A DNA stretch of 64,000 nucleotides from CAYMAI01 sp964388445 (lineage in GTDB: Bacteria > 4484-113 > JAGGVC01), in assembly GCA_964388445.1 (NCBI GenBank), contig CAYMAI010000004.1:241394-305393 (forward strand), read 5' to 3'. The notes under the pieces are model-generated. The model was not told where the DNA came from, did no database searches, and was given only the letters and a program-made list of their open reading frames with translations. Position 1 is the stretch's first letter; each line of letters starts with the position of its first letter. Shown here in pieces: positions 44,594 to 52,595 of the stretch. A program made the position numbers and the translations under genes.

Positions 44594-45469
44594 TTAGATA
44601 TAGGCGTGAACGCTGTCTATCTTGAAATACGCCACGAGCCAGTTGACGCCGAGGAATGTGATTAGTACGCTCAAGAATCCCACGACCGCGAACATCGCCG
44701 TGCGGCTTCCTTTCCAGCCCCACGTAAGCCGCGTGTGCAGAAACGCGGTATAAATGAGCCATGTTATAAGCGCCCAAGTTTCTTTGGGATCCCACGCCCA
44801 ATACACGCCCCACGCCTGGTCCGCCCATACCGCTCCGGCTGCGACGCCGAACGTCAGGAACGGATAGCCGTAAACGATGAACCGGTATATCAGCGTATCG
44901 ATATCCTCCAGGCTGAACCGCGTATCGATGTTCTTGAAACCCCAGCCGAATTTATAGCGAAGCAGAAAGTAAATCGCGAATGCCGCGCTAAGCATGAACG
45001 CCGCATAGCTTATGAACATCGCGGTTACGTGAATATTCAGCCAAGGGCTCTTTAGAGCAGCGACAAGCTGGCGAGGCGCGTGAAGCCCTTGCGCAACGTC
45101 GGGGTCCATCATCGAATAGACGATTGCCACGAGTGGAATCGCCACGACGAAAGCGCCGAAAAGCCGGGTGCGGGCCAAAGGCTCGGTGATTATATAAATC
45201 AGCGCAACCCACCAGGCGAAAAAGTTGAGCGCCTCGAACAGGCTGGCCGATGGAATGCTGAACGCGTGGTATTGGTGATAGTAATCCACCGAGCGCAGTA
45301 TCTGAAAACACGTATGAAACGCGAATCCGAGCACGAGCAGCGAATACGCGATTGCGCCAATGGCCTTCTGCGCCTTCTCGTGCTTAATAAACCCCGTATT
45401 TATCGAGTACGTCAGCGTGGAGAACAAGTACGTCACCCAGCTGGCGTTGACAAGCAAACCCTGGTCCAT
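44594..45469 (-). CDS. ccsA: cytochrome c biogenesis protein CcsA
   Basis: 291 residues from ATG 45469 with GGAGG five bases upstream. About eight membrane helices and the heme-binding WGVYWAWDPKETWALITWLIY (the WWD domain) identify CcsA/ResC. Conserved His lie in FHTCFQIL and in HVTAMFISYAAF. It works with ResB in System II to attach heme covalently to periplasmic cytochromes c, so c-type cytochromes are made by this organism. The two genes are in the same order on the minus strand with about 100 bases between them. Confidence 0.93.
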   Translation of the reverse strand: MDQGLLVNASWVTYLFSTLTYSINTGFIKHEKAQKAIGAIAYSLLVLGFAFHTCFQILRSVDYYHQYHAFSIPSASLFEALNFFAWWVALIYIITEPLARTRLFGAFVVAIPLVAIVYSMMDPDVAQGLHAPRQLVAALKSPWLNIHVTAMFISYAAFMLSAAFAIYFLLRYKFGWGFKNIDTRFSLEDIDTLIYRFIVYGYPFLTFGVAAGAVWADQAWGVYWAWDPKETWALITWLIYTAFLHTRLTWGWKGSRTAMFAVVGFLSVLITFLGVNWLVAYFKIDSVHAYI

Positions 45470-45593
45470 GAGAACCTCCAAATTTACCGAAGCGGCAAGC
45501 TATTATACCTTGAGAGGCGGAGTTGCATTTCCGGAATTTCGAATCGCCGGGGCGATTTTGGGCGTGTCTTCACAAGCCATCGCTCTGAAGCAT

Positions 45594-46262
45594 CTAATGG
45601 TCATGTCCGGAGTGATCGTCGTGGCCGCCTGCATCTTCCGTATGCGAATCCGCATCCTCGTGCGCATCGCCGCCGTCTGAATGCATCGAATGACCTACGC
45701 CATGGTCATCGCCGTGTCCCTGCCCGCCTTCCGCGCCGTGCTCGTGCGGCGTAACCACGATTCCCGGCGAAATCGGATTGTGCGCTCCGTGGTCGTGAAC
45801 AAGTTGCGCGCCGTGATGACCGGTGTTTTGCAGAACCAGAATCCCAGCCCCGTATGCCGCGAGAAACAAAATATAAACCGGAACAGACGCCGCTAGCTTC
45901 ATTTCTTTCTTCGAAGCCGCTTGTCCGATTAAAATGACCGCATAAAGCAGCGTTAATGTTACGAAAAAGTTACGCGTGTTTTTGGCCAGGTCTTCATGCT
46001 CTTCCAAAACTTCGTGCGCCTCGTGCGCAAGTCCGTCCTCTATTTCATGCTCCGCCGCTTCTCCGCTCGACATTGCTAGAAAAACGCCTAGCGCGCCCAG
46101 TATCATCAACGTAAGCGCGGCCAGTTTGAACGCCATTTTCAGCCGTCCGGCAAAAAACGACAACAAAATAAAAACCGGCGCAACCGAAAGAAGCGCAATC
46201 GGAAAATGCACGATAAGCGGATGAATCTTGTCCCACGAGGGAATCGGGTAAATTTCGAACAT
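45594..46262 (-). CDS. DUF2231 membrane protein with His-rich tail
   Basis: 222 residues. WDKIHPLIVHFPIALLSVAPVFILL is the DUF2231 hallmark, followed by three more helices. The last 60 residues form a striking His/Asp/Glu/Gly-rich tail with more than a dozen His, likely binding Zn, Ni, Cu or Co outside the membrane. Next to ccsA it may serve a redox or metal role. ATG 46262 has GGAG five bases upstream. A shorter paralogue lies at 58828. Confidence 0.85.
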   Translation of the reverse strand: MFEIYPIPSWDKIHPLIVHFPIALLSVAPVFILLSFFAGRLKMAFKLAALTLMILGALGVFLAMSSGEAAEHEIEDGLAHEAHEVLEEHEDLAKNTRNFFVTLTLLYAVILIGQAASKKEMKLAASVPVYILFLAAYGAGILVLQNTGHHGAQLVHDHGAHNPISPGIVVTPHEHGAEGGQGHGDDHGVGHSMHSDGGDAHEDADSHTEDAGGHDDHSGHDH

Positions 46263-46387
46263 GCTTGCTCCGAAAAATGAATTGGCCGAGGCGGCCGAAA
46301 ATGAATACCTAAAATCGAGTCATATAATTTTATCTACTATGGCATATAGTAATAAAAATCCGGCATCCCCGCCGAAATCGCCCGATG

Positions 46388-47149
46388 TTAATCCTCTTCG
46401 TCCGTCCCGCCGCCCGCGTCAAACGCATTCGCCCTGATCGTCAATCCGGTTTGGCTGAACGAAACGTCGTCGAGTTCGAGTTTCACTTTGTAATCGCCGA
46501 GGTTGATTCGCGGCCCAACTTTACCCAGCGCGGACTGCAGGCTAGCGATGCCGATTTTGTAATCGCCGATTGTCACGTCCGGAAATTCGAAGAACAGCAG
46601 GCTTCCGCCGGTTACATTCAGCTTGCCGGTCGCCTCGAACGGATACTCCTTCTTAATCGCCGGCACGGTCCAAACGCCTTCCAGCTTCATCGCGAGGTCT
46701 TTCGGAATAAGCGATACCTTCAAATCGCTTATGCCGATTTTCGAGGCTGCGGTCTCCCACGCCGCCTGAAGCGCCGTCGCCCTCACCGTAAATTCCAGCC
46801 GCCCTTCGCCGAGCGAACTAATCGCCGGGTCGTTCATAAGAATCGTTTTGAAAAGGTCGAATTGAAGTCCGGTAGCTTCGAAACTCAAGTCGTTCACGAC
46901 CAGCCTTTCGACGCGCGCCTCGCTTGCGTGGACGCTTACTTTTTCGATGCGCCCTTTCGAAAGCGCCAATAGCCCGGTGTCGGTGATTTTCACGGTCGCG
47001 CTCGGTCCGAGTTCCAGCTTTTTCCTAAGCCCGTCCTCGATTCTCCCCGTAAGTTGCGGAACTAGCAGAAAATACATCAGCGCGGCCGCGCCGGCGATGA
47101 CGACCACGAGAAAACCGATGCAGCCGAAAATTTTCTTCAAACACCCCAT
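46388..47149 (-). CDS. DUF2993 (LmeA-like) lipid-binding protein
   Basis: 253 residues. An N-terminal anchor (FLVVVIAGAAALMYFLLVP) precedes repeats such as RIEKVSVHASEARVERLVVNDLSFEATGLQFDL, typical of DUF2993 proteins with a long beta-fold related to TULIP/AsmA lipid carriers. LmeA binds phosphoinositides in mycobacteria. Here a phospholipid handling role at the inner membrane is likely. The C-terminus is short and acidic. Confidence 0.78.
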   Translation of the reverse strand: MGCLKKIFGCIGFLVVVIAGAAALMYFLLVPQLTGRIEDGLRKKLELGPSATVKITDTGLLALSKGRIEKVSVHASEARVERLVVNDLSFEATGLQFDLFKTILMNDPAISSLGEGRLEFTVRATALQAAWETAASKIGISDLKVSLIPKDLAMKLEGVWTVPAIKKEYPFEATGKLNVTGGSLLFFEFPDVTIGDYKIGIASLQSALGKVGPRINLGDYKVKLELDDVSFSQTGLTIRANAFDAGGGTDEED

Positions 47150-47168
47150 GCCCGCCCCCGATTAAACA

Positions 47169-47858
47169 TCAGTTCACCGTAATCGTGTAATCCACTAGGT
47201 CGCTTCCGGGAATAAATATCGTGCTGTCGTCGATTTCTTCGTACAAAAGTTCGCGTTCGACGATTCGCGTACCAACCTCTATCGGCACCACGATTACCTC
47301 GTCAATCCAGTCGTAAACTATGCCCAGGTCGTCCGGATTGGTTTCCTTGTCTATTCCGGCGTCCGCCGTCATTATGTCCAATATGAATCTTGACGGCGTT
47401 TCGTTGTTCGGCCCCACTAGTTCAAGCGGATCGAGTTCCACCGTAATCGAATTCCCGCCCGCGCTGGCGTTCAAGAAAAAGAACTGCTGGGCGAGCGGAT
47501 TCGCAAGCTCGTCCACCCAAAAATTGCCTTCTCCGGGACGCTTCGCCCGCGTCTGCCATGTCGGACCGCTGAACCCGGCGTAATGATGAAAGACGATATA
47601 CATCTCCCAGTTTTTGCCTCGGTCGAGCCCGCTAACGTTCGGTTCCGGGCGCAGCGATTCCTGCGGGTCGTTCGCGTTCGTAAAGTTGAAAACGAGAAAA
47701 TAAAACACGTCGGTTTCCAGCTTGTCCTTGAAAACCGCCGTAATCTTGATATTTTGCGCAAGTTCCGGCGAGCCTTTGAGCGCGTCTTTCGCGCATCCGG
47801 GCGCAAGAAACAGCAGTCCGGAAACCGCAAGCACCAAAAAAGTTTTAAACGAAATCAT
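47169..47858 (-). CDS. lipoprotein, 229 aa, unknown
   Basis: The leader FLVLAVSGLLFLAPGC ends in a good lipobox (LAPGC). The mature part is beta-rich with DVFYFLVFNFTNANDPQES and an IVFHHYAGF segment. No known domain recognised. It lies between a DUF2993 gene and selD, all on the minus strand with short gaps, so co-transcription is possible. Confidence 0.7.
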   Translation of the reverse strand: MISFKTFLVLAVSGLLFLAPGCAKDALKGSPELAQNIKITAVFKDKLETDVFYFLVFNFTNANDPQESLRPEPNVSGLDRGKNWEMYIVFHHYAGFSGPTWQTRAKRPGEGNFWVDELANPLAQQFFFLNASAGGNSITVELDPLELVGPNNETPSRFILDIMTADAGIDKETNPDDLGIVYDWIDEVIVVPIEVGTRIVERELLYEEIDDSTIFIPGSDLVDYTITVN

Positions 47859-47882
47859 AATTTCACCCGCCGCTGCGGCCCG

Positions 47883-48959
47883 TCATTTTACGACGATTAG
47901 CTTGCCCACGGGTTCGGTCGTCCTGCCGATTACCGCCGCGAGCGTATCGCCGCCCGCCCGCAGACTGTCCACCAACTCTGCCGTGTTCTCCGGCGGCACG
48001 CAAATCGCCAGCCCGCCGCTAGTTTGCGCATCGCAAAGAAGCAACCTATCGAGTTCGCCCATTTCCGCCGGAAAACCGGCCGTTTCCGAAAACGCCGCCA
48101 GATTTGCGGTCGTCCCTCCGGGAATCGCCCGTTCCTCGAGCAGCCGCCTCGCGCCTTTCATCAGCGGCACCGCCGCCGCGTCCAGCTCTATCGTCACTCC
48201 GCTTGCGTCCGCCATTTCCGACAAATGCCCGGCAAGCCCGTATCCGGTTATGTCCGTCGCTGCGCACGCGTCCGCGGCAAGGGCACACTTCGCGGCGTTT
48301 TCGTTCAGCCGCGACATCCACATCACCGCGTCCGCAACCTCTTCCCGCGCGGCCATATCGCGCATCGCCGCCGTCGTGATAATCCCGCTTCCGATTGGCT
48401 TCGTCAAAACAATATCGCAACCGGGCATAGCGGTGGCGTTTTTAAGTATTTTCCCGGGGTCGACAAGACCCACTACCGCAAGTCCGAACAGCGGCTCGGG
48501 ATTCCTGATGCTGTGTCCGCCGAGCAGCGCCGCTCCCGCTTCGATGCACTTTTCAAGTCCGCCACGTACGATTTCGCCTATGATTTCCGGCGGCACTTTG
48601 CCTTTCGGAAATCCCAGTATGTTAATCGCGCAAATCGGTTTTCCGCCCATCGCATATACGTCCGACAGCGAATTGGCGGCGGCAATCCGCCCGTAATCTG
48701 CGGGATTATCCACGACCGGTGCGAAAAAGTCGGTCGTAAAAACGAGCGCCTGTCCGTTTCCGAGCATTATCACGCCCGCGTCGTCCAGCGTGCGCCCGTC
48801 CACGAGCACACCCGGAAAATCGGGCATGGTGAGTCCGCCGAGTATTTCCTTCAGGTCAGCCTGACCCAGCTTGCCGGCTCAACCGGCGCAGCTTGCAAGT
48901 CCCGTGAGTCTGAAGAGCGGCTCGGAATCGCCGTTCCTGTTTTTCGAATCATTGTCCAT
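47883..48959 (-). CDS. selD: selenide, water dikinase SelD (selenoprotein, Sec27)
   Basis: 358 residues when the in-frame TGA at 48881..48879 is read as selenocysteine. ATG 48959 begins MDNDSKNRNGDSEPLF; then LTGLASCAGUAGKLGQADL is the N-terminal active-site block in which many SelD proteins carry Cys or Sec before xxK. Downstream: TTDFFAPVVDNPADYGRIAAANSLSDVYAMGG, ALLGGHSIRNPEPLFGLAVVG and CDAQTSGGLAI. It makes selenophosphate from selenide and ATP for Sec-tRNA and 2-selenouridine. A gene caller stopping at TGA would wrongly start at 48827. selA, selB and selC are not in this window. Confidence 0.93.
48854..48866 (-). promoter_or_regulatory. SECIS-like hairpin of selD
   Basis: GGTCA-GGC-TGACC on the minus strand, a perfect five-pair stem with a G-first loop, begins 12 bases after the TGA codon. 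Its loop lies about 18 bases from TGA, inside the bacterial SECIS range. Longer flanking pairing is weak. Confidence 0.6.
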
Positions 48960-49027
48960 AATCCGGATATGCGGCGAATCCGGATTGGAATTCCGCCGCA
49001 CATTTATTATAGCCGCAAGGCGCAGGA

Positions 49028-50182
49028 TTATCGGCCGCCGAATTTGGATGCGTCCGGTTCTTCCCGCCACTCGCCCATTTCCTTCAGTGCGGAGGCTGCG
49101 AAACCGGCGTATTTTCCTTTCAATATCGCCGCCCTCGCCTTGCGCATCAAGTCGCGGTAATAGTAAAGGTTGTGTAGCGTCAAAAGCACCGGCGCGTTTA
49201 TCTCGTTAAGCTTCGCCAGATGCCAAAGATAAGCTCTCGTGTGGTCTTTGCACACAGGACATCCGCACTTTTCGTCGAGCGGCCGTTCGTCGCCGGAATA
49301 AACCGCCCGGCGCAAATCAAGCCGCCCCGTACGCGTATACGCCACGTGATGGCGCGCCATTCGCGTGGGAAGCACGCAGTCGAACATGTCGTATCCCCAA
49401 CAGATAGCACGCACCAAATCGGCGGGCGTTCCGACCCCCATCAAATATCTCGGCTTGTTTTCGGGCAAAAGCTCCGCCGAAAATTCGGCAATATCCGCGA
49501 AAACATCGTCAGCCTCGCCGACGGACAATCCGCCTACCGCGTATCCCGGCAAATCCAATTTCGCAGCGAATTTTGCGGACTTCGCCCTAAGGTTTTTGTG
49601 CATTGCACCCTGCACGATTCCGAAAAGCGCGCTCTTATCCGACGCAGTTTTCTCCCACGATTTCGCCGCCCTTTTAAGCCATTTGTGCGTTAGCTCCAAA
49701 TCCGCCGCCGCCTTGTCACGCTCCGAATCCGCCGGCGAACAAATGTCGATCGGCATCATAACGTCGCTTCCGAAAACCCGTTGAGCCTCCACTACGCTTT
49801 CCGGCGTGAAAATATGCGTGCTGCCGTCAATATGGCTCATGAACGTCACGCCGCCCGGCTCAATTTTGCGCATTTTGGCGAGGCTGAACACCTGATATCC
49901 GCCGCTGTCCGTAAGAATCCCGCCGTCCCAGCCGCTGAAACCGCGCATCCCGCCGGCCGCCTCGATACGCTCCACGCCGGGACGCAGCGCCAAATGATAG
50001 GTGTTCATTAAAACATGCGGATAGCCGATCGCTTTCATCGTCCGCCACGACAGCCCTTTGATCGCGCCCGCGGTCGCGACCGGCTGGAAGTACGGCGTTT
50101 CGAGCCGCGCATTCGCGGTGACGATTTCGCCCGCTCGCGCGCCGGTTGCATCGGTATAATCAAGCGTAAATTCCACTTGCAA
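49028..50182 (-). CDS. tgt: queuine/preQ1 tRNA-guanine transglycosylase
   Basis: 384 residues. GILTDSGGYQVFSLAKMRKI, VMMPIDICSPA, YAVGGLSVGE and GYDMFDCVLPTRMARH are the Tgt substrate and nucleophile blocks, and CGCPVCKDHTRAYLWHL has the zinc ligands. It replaces guanine 34 in certain tRNAs with a 7-deazaguanine. The start is TTG 50182 or GTG 50176; a GATAAA eight bases before the GTG would suit a leaderless transcript. Other queuosine genes are not in this window. Confidence 0.94.
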   Translation of the reverse strand: MQVEFTLDYTDATGARAGEIVTANARLETPYFQPVATAGAIKGLSWRTMKAIGYPHVLMNTYHLALRPGVERIEAAGGMRGFSGWDGGILTDSGGYQVFSLAKMRKIEPGGVTFMSHIDGSTHIFTPESVVEAQRVFGSDVMMPIDICSPADSERDKAAADLELTHKWLKRAAKSWEKTASDKSALFGIVQGAMHKNLRAKSAKFAAKLDLPGYAVGGLSVGEADDVFADIAEFSAELLPENKPRYLMGVGTPADLVRAICWGYDMFDCVLPTRMARHHVAYTRTGRLDLRRAVYSGDERPLDEKCGCPVCKDHTRAYLWHLAKLNEINAPVLLTLHNLYYYRDLMRKARAAILKGKYAGFAASALKEMGEWREEPDASKFGGR

Positions 50183-50280
50183 AGTTTATCAGAGCCAGCG
50201 CCATTCGAAGCGAGCAGGCTCTGGAAACCGACCGGCCTTCGGCGTAAACGACATCTATTAATTTGGAATCCGGAAAGGGT

Positions 50281-50286
50281 TACAAT
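50281..50286 (+). promoter_or_regulatory. -10 element, leaderless ribF start
   Basis: TACAAT seven bases (ATCCGCC) before GTG 50294; no SD. Confidence 0.55.
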
Positions 50287-50293
50287 ATCCGCC

Positions 50294-51397
50294 GTGTCGC
50301 CCTGGCGTAACCTCCGGCTGTACGACGCGGACAACCTTCCGCGCGAAAGACCGCGCGCCGTAATCGCCATCGGCACGTTCGACGGCGTACATCGCGGCCA
50401 CTTGCACATTCTGCGCGGCCTCGCCGCGCTCGCCCAGCGCGAGCTCGCGCAGCCGATGGTGGTTATGTTCGACCATCCGCCGGCGATTTTCTTCAACCCG
50501 GCGCTTCCCCGCTCGCTTATCACGCTTACGCGCGAGCGCGCGGAACTTCTCGGCTGCGCCGGCGTGGAAATCGTTCTAACTCTGGAATTCGGCGAAAGGT
50601 TCGCGCCGATGAAAGCGCGGGAGTTTCTCGATTTCGTGAACGCCCACTTCGACGTAAAAGGCCTTTTGGTCGGATACGACCACAAAATCGGCAGCGACAT
50701 GCTCAAGAAGGACGACGAATTCCGCGACCTCGCATCTTCCGTCGGTATCGGGTTTTCTCGCGTAGGCCGCCGCAAGTTCGGCAGATGGACGGCGAGTTCC
50801 AGTCTTGTTCGCCGAATGATTCGCGAGGCGCAGCTTCGCGCTGCGAGCGCGCTGCTCGGCAGGTTTCACTCTATCGAAGCCGTCGTCGTGGAAGGCGAAC
50901 ACCTCGGCGCCGCGGCGCTCGCATGCCCAACCGCAAACGTGCTTTTGCCGGAAGGCAAGCTTTCGCCTCCGCCCGGTGTTTATGCCGGGCTGGTGCGCAT
51001 AAAAAATCCGGCCGCTGGATTATCCCCGGAAAAAAGCCGGACGCCGCTTCCGCCTGACTCGGCGTTTTTCGAACTTCGGCACGCGTCCGCAAGCCCGCCG
51101 CTAAATGCCGCGATAAACATAATGCCGGCGCGCGTGAAGCCCGTGTACGAGGCAGAGCCGCCCGACCGAATGCTGATCGAAGCGCACCTCTTGGATTTCA
51201 CGGGCGACCTTTACGGGCGGCCGATTGAAATCGAATTCGTAAGGCGGCTGCGCCACGAAAAGCGCTTCGCCACGCTGGATGCGCTGCGCGACCAAATCCA
51301 CCTCGACGTCGAACAGGTCAGAATGATGAACCCGCTCGCCGTCCCCATCCCTACTGAAGACGAAACCGCGATGATTCTGGACGAAGACGCGGGGTAG
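50294..51397 (+). CDS. ribF: bifunctional riboflavin kinase/FAD synthetase
   Basis: 367 residues. The N-terminal FAD synthetase half has AIGTFDGVHRGHLHILRGL and LLVGYDHKIGSD; the C-terminal kinase half has CPTANVLLPEGKLSPPPGVYAGLV and ends with the FTGDLYGRPIEIEFVRRLRHEKRF signature. An insertion of about 25 residues (KNPAAGLSPEKSRTPLPP) separates the kinase strands and the usual asparagine motif is altered, but both halves look functional. It produces FMN and FAD. The start is the GTG that follows TACAAT. Confidence 0.93.
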   Translation: MSPWRNLRLYDADNLPRERPRAVIAIGTFDGVHRGHLHILRGLAALAQRELAQPMVVMFDHPPAIFFNPALPRSLITLTRERAELLGCAGVEIVLTLEFGERFAPMKAREFLDFVNAHFDVKGLLVGYDHKIGSDMLKKDDEFRDLASSVGIGFSRVGRRKFGRWTASSSLVRRMIREAQLRAASALLGRFHSIEAVVVEGEHLGAAALACPTANVLLPEGKLSPPPGVYAGLVRIKNPAAGLSPEKSRTPLPPDSAFFELRHASASPPLNAAINIMPARVKPVYEAEPPDRMLIEAHLLDFTGDLYGRPIEIEFVRRLRHEKRFATLDALRDQIHLDVEQVRMMNPLAVPIPTEDETAMILDEDAG

Positions 51398-51401
51398 GGG
51401 A

Positions 51402-51809
51402 TTATTCGAAATGAAATACCTTTTTCGCAGATTTGGGTTCGCCAAATATAGGTTTTTTTCCTTTAATATTGCAGACCGGATTGTGCTTCAGAATCAAATC
51501 GGATTCAATTTCCTTCCTCTTTTCTCCCGAACTGCACTGCAAAATATGTAAATGTGTAAAGCCGTTTTGCTTGATACAGCTTTCCTTTTCGTGCCCAGCA
51601 AGTTGCCTTTGTTTAAGGTCTTCCGTTTCACCTATGTAAATAGCTTTCCAATTAGGCTCTTGGAAAACCTTTTCTTCTAACCTGCAATAAATGTAGACAC
51701 AAGGAAGCGATGGGGCAAATGGCGAAAATGCGTGATTGGGACCGAAATCCGCAAATTCGTAGTTTTCTCCAGATACGCCCCACCAAGGAATGCTTCGTTT
51801 AAATGGCAT
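51402..51809 (-). CDS. GIY-YIG nuclease-domain protein
   Basis: 135 residues from ATG 51809 with GGAGG five bases upstream. CVYIYCRLEEK and WKAIYIGETEDLKQRQLAGHE form the GIY-YIG strands with the conserved Tyr, Tyr and Arg-equivalent; LILKHNPVCNIKGK carries the C-terminal Asn. There is no obvious DNA-binding domain. The gene is very AT-rich with its own consensus promoter and lies beside the leuC tail cassette, so recent transfer is likely. Role unknown. Confidence 0.75.
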   Translation of the reverse strand: MPFKRSIPWWGVSGENYEFADFGPNHAFSPFAPSLPCVYIYCRLEEKVFQEPNWKAIYIGETEDLKQRQLAGHEKESCIKQNGFTHLHILQCSSGEKRKEIESDLILKHNPVCNIKGKKPIFGEPKSAKKVFHFE

Positions 51810-51839
51810 AGCCACCTCCGAATAATATAAGGTATCTAA

Positions 51840-51868
51840 ATATTATCAGGATATTGTGATTTTGTCAA
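51840..51868 (-). promoter_or_regulatory. promoter of the GIY-YIG gene
   Basis: TTGACA (51868..51863), 17 bases, TAATAT (51845..51840), the same element pair as upstream of the 88-aa gene. Confidence 0.75.
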
Positions 51869-51970
51869 GCTATTTATCAAAATAATCCTTATTTTAAGCA
51901 TAATATTAGTATCAAGTTATCCTTGTATCACATTTAGCGTATCTTTATAAATGCAATTAAGAGAATTAAA

Positions 51971-52030
51971 AACAACCTCACCTGCGGCGTCGCTTTTCGC
52001 TGCGGTTATCGGGCTGTATAGGTAGGCATC
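51971..52030 (-). pseudogene. orphan 3' tail of a leuC-like gene
   Basis: Sixty bases here align with the last coding bases of leuC (52598-52657) with 11 mismatches, same orientation. On the minus strand the copy reads DAYLYSPITAAKSDAAGEVVF, against EIYLCSPITAAKSAAAGEVVI in the intact protein. It has no upstream gene body and no stop in the matching position. The DUF2283/DUF4258 pair lies between the copies. Confidence 0.75.
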
Positions 52031-52144
52031 GCGCCCAGGCAGTTCATCCGCGTCTTGGATTACGGATTTATATCGAGTTGCTATTTGAAGAAATACCGAT
52101 GGGAGACCAAGCGGCGGATTTCTCGCAATACGTAAATTAAGCCA

Positions 52145-52363
52145 CTATCGCTTCAAAGCGGCTTCGGTAATTTCAAGCGAGATGCCTGCCGTACCCGATT
52201 CACCCAAATTTTTCGACAGGTTCAAAATCTCGACGCCGATAATCTCTCCGTTTGCATCCTCGTCTATGACGACGTTTTTGCCCGACGCGACCGAGCGCGC
52301 GACTTCGCCGTCTTTCAGATAAACGTACAGAGCGTCGGCTTCCCGATCAAGAGTTATCTTCAT
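52145..52363 (-). CDS. DUF2283 family protein
   Basis: 72 residues from ATG 52363 with GGTGG five bases upstream. MKITLDREADALYVYLKDGEVARSV, VVIDEDANGEIIGVEIL is the DUF2283 consensus, a small beta-protein commonly encoded next to DUF4258 as here. It overlaps the DUF4258 gene by 17 bases. The pair is widely suspected of being a toxin-antitoxin type module, but this is not established. Confidence 0.88.
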   Translation of the reverse strand: MKITLDREADALYVYLKDGEVARSVASGKNVVIDEDANGEIIGVEILNLSKNLGESGTAGISLEITEAALKR

Positions 52364-52595
52364 AAATGCCACCAAACCAGTATACCGTTACAACGAGCTT
52401 TATTCCATTTAATTTCCGGAAAATCGCCACTAATTTCCTATCCGCAAAAAATTTGCTTGCAAGCCAGATTGCGTTTTCTTCTTGAACGAGTTCGTCCGGC
52501 TCACGCAATACCTCAGAAACCTGCTGGTGTGAAATATTGCGCTCGGACATCCTGATTCTGGCGTGTAGTGTGAATCGAATATTTTCCGAATTCAA
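52347..52595 (-). CDS. DUF4258 family protein
   Basis: 82 residues. FTLHARIRMSERNISHQQVSEVL and LVVTVYWFGG match DUF4258, an RelE-like-sized family often paired with DUF2283. Translation starts at TTG 52595, overlapping the leuC TGA stop by three bases; the SD for it (GGAGG, seven bases before) lies inside the leuC 3' end. This tight fit with the duplicated leuC tail suggests that the cassette arrived together with that tail. Confidence 0.85.
   Translation of the reverse strand: MNSENIRFTLHARIRMSERNISHQQVSEVLREPDELVQEENAIWLASKFFADRKLVAIFRKLNGIKLVVTVYWFGGIYEDNS

Larger units (their letters stand above)
51810..52144. other. AT-rich intergenic region
   Basis: This 335-base gap holds the GIY-YIG promoter, then a strongly AT-rich stretch without a gene, the orphan leuC-like tail (51971-52030) and about 110 bases of unremarkable sequence up to the DUF2283 stop. 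Confidence 0.6.

Noticed and set aside
51816..51970. AT-rich stretch examined as a replication origin or CRISPR leader
   Set aside because: No repeated DnaA-box-like sites and no repeat-spacer array are present; the composition is explained by the acquired GIY-YIG gene region.
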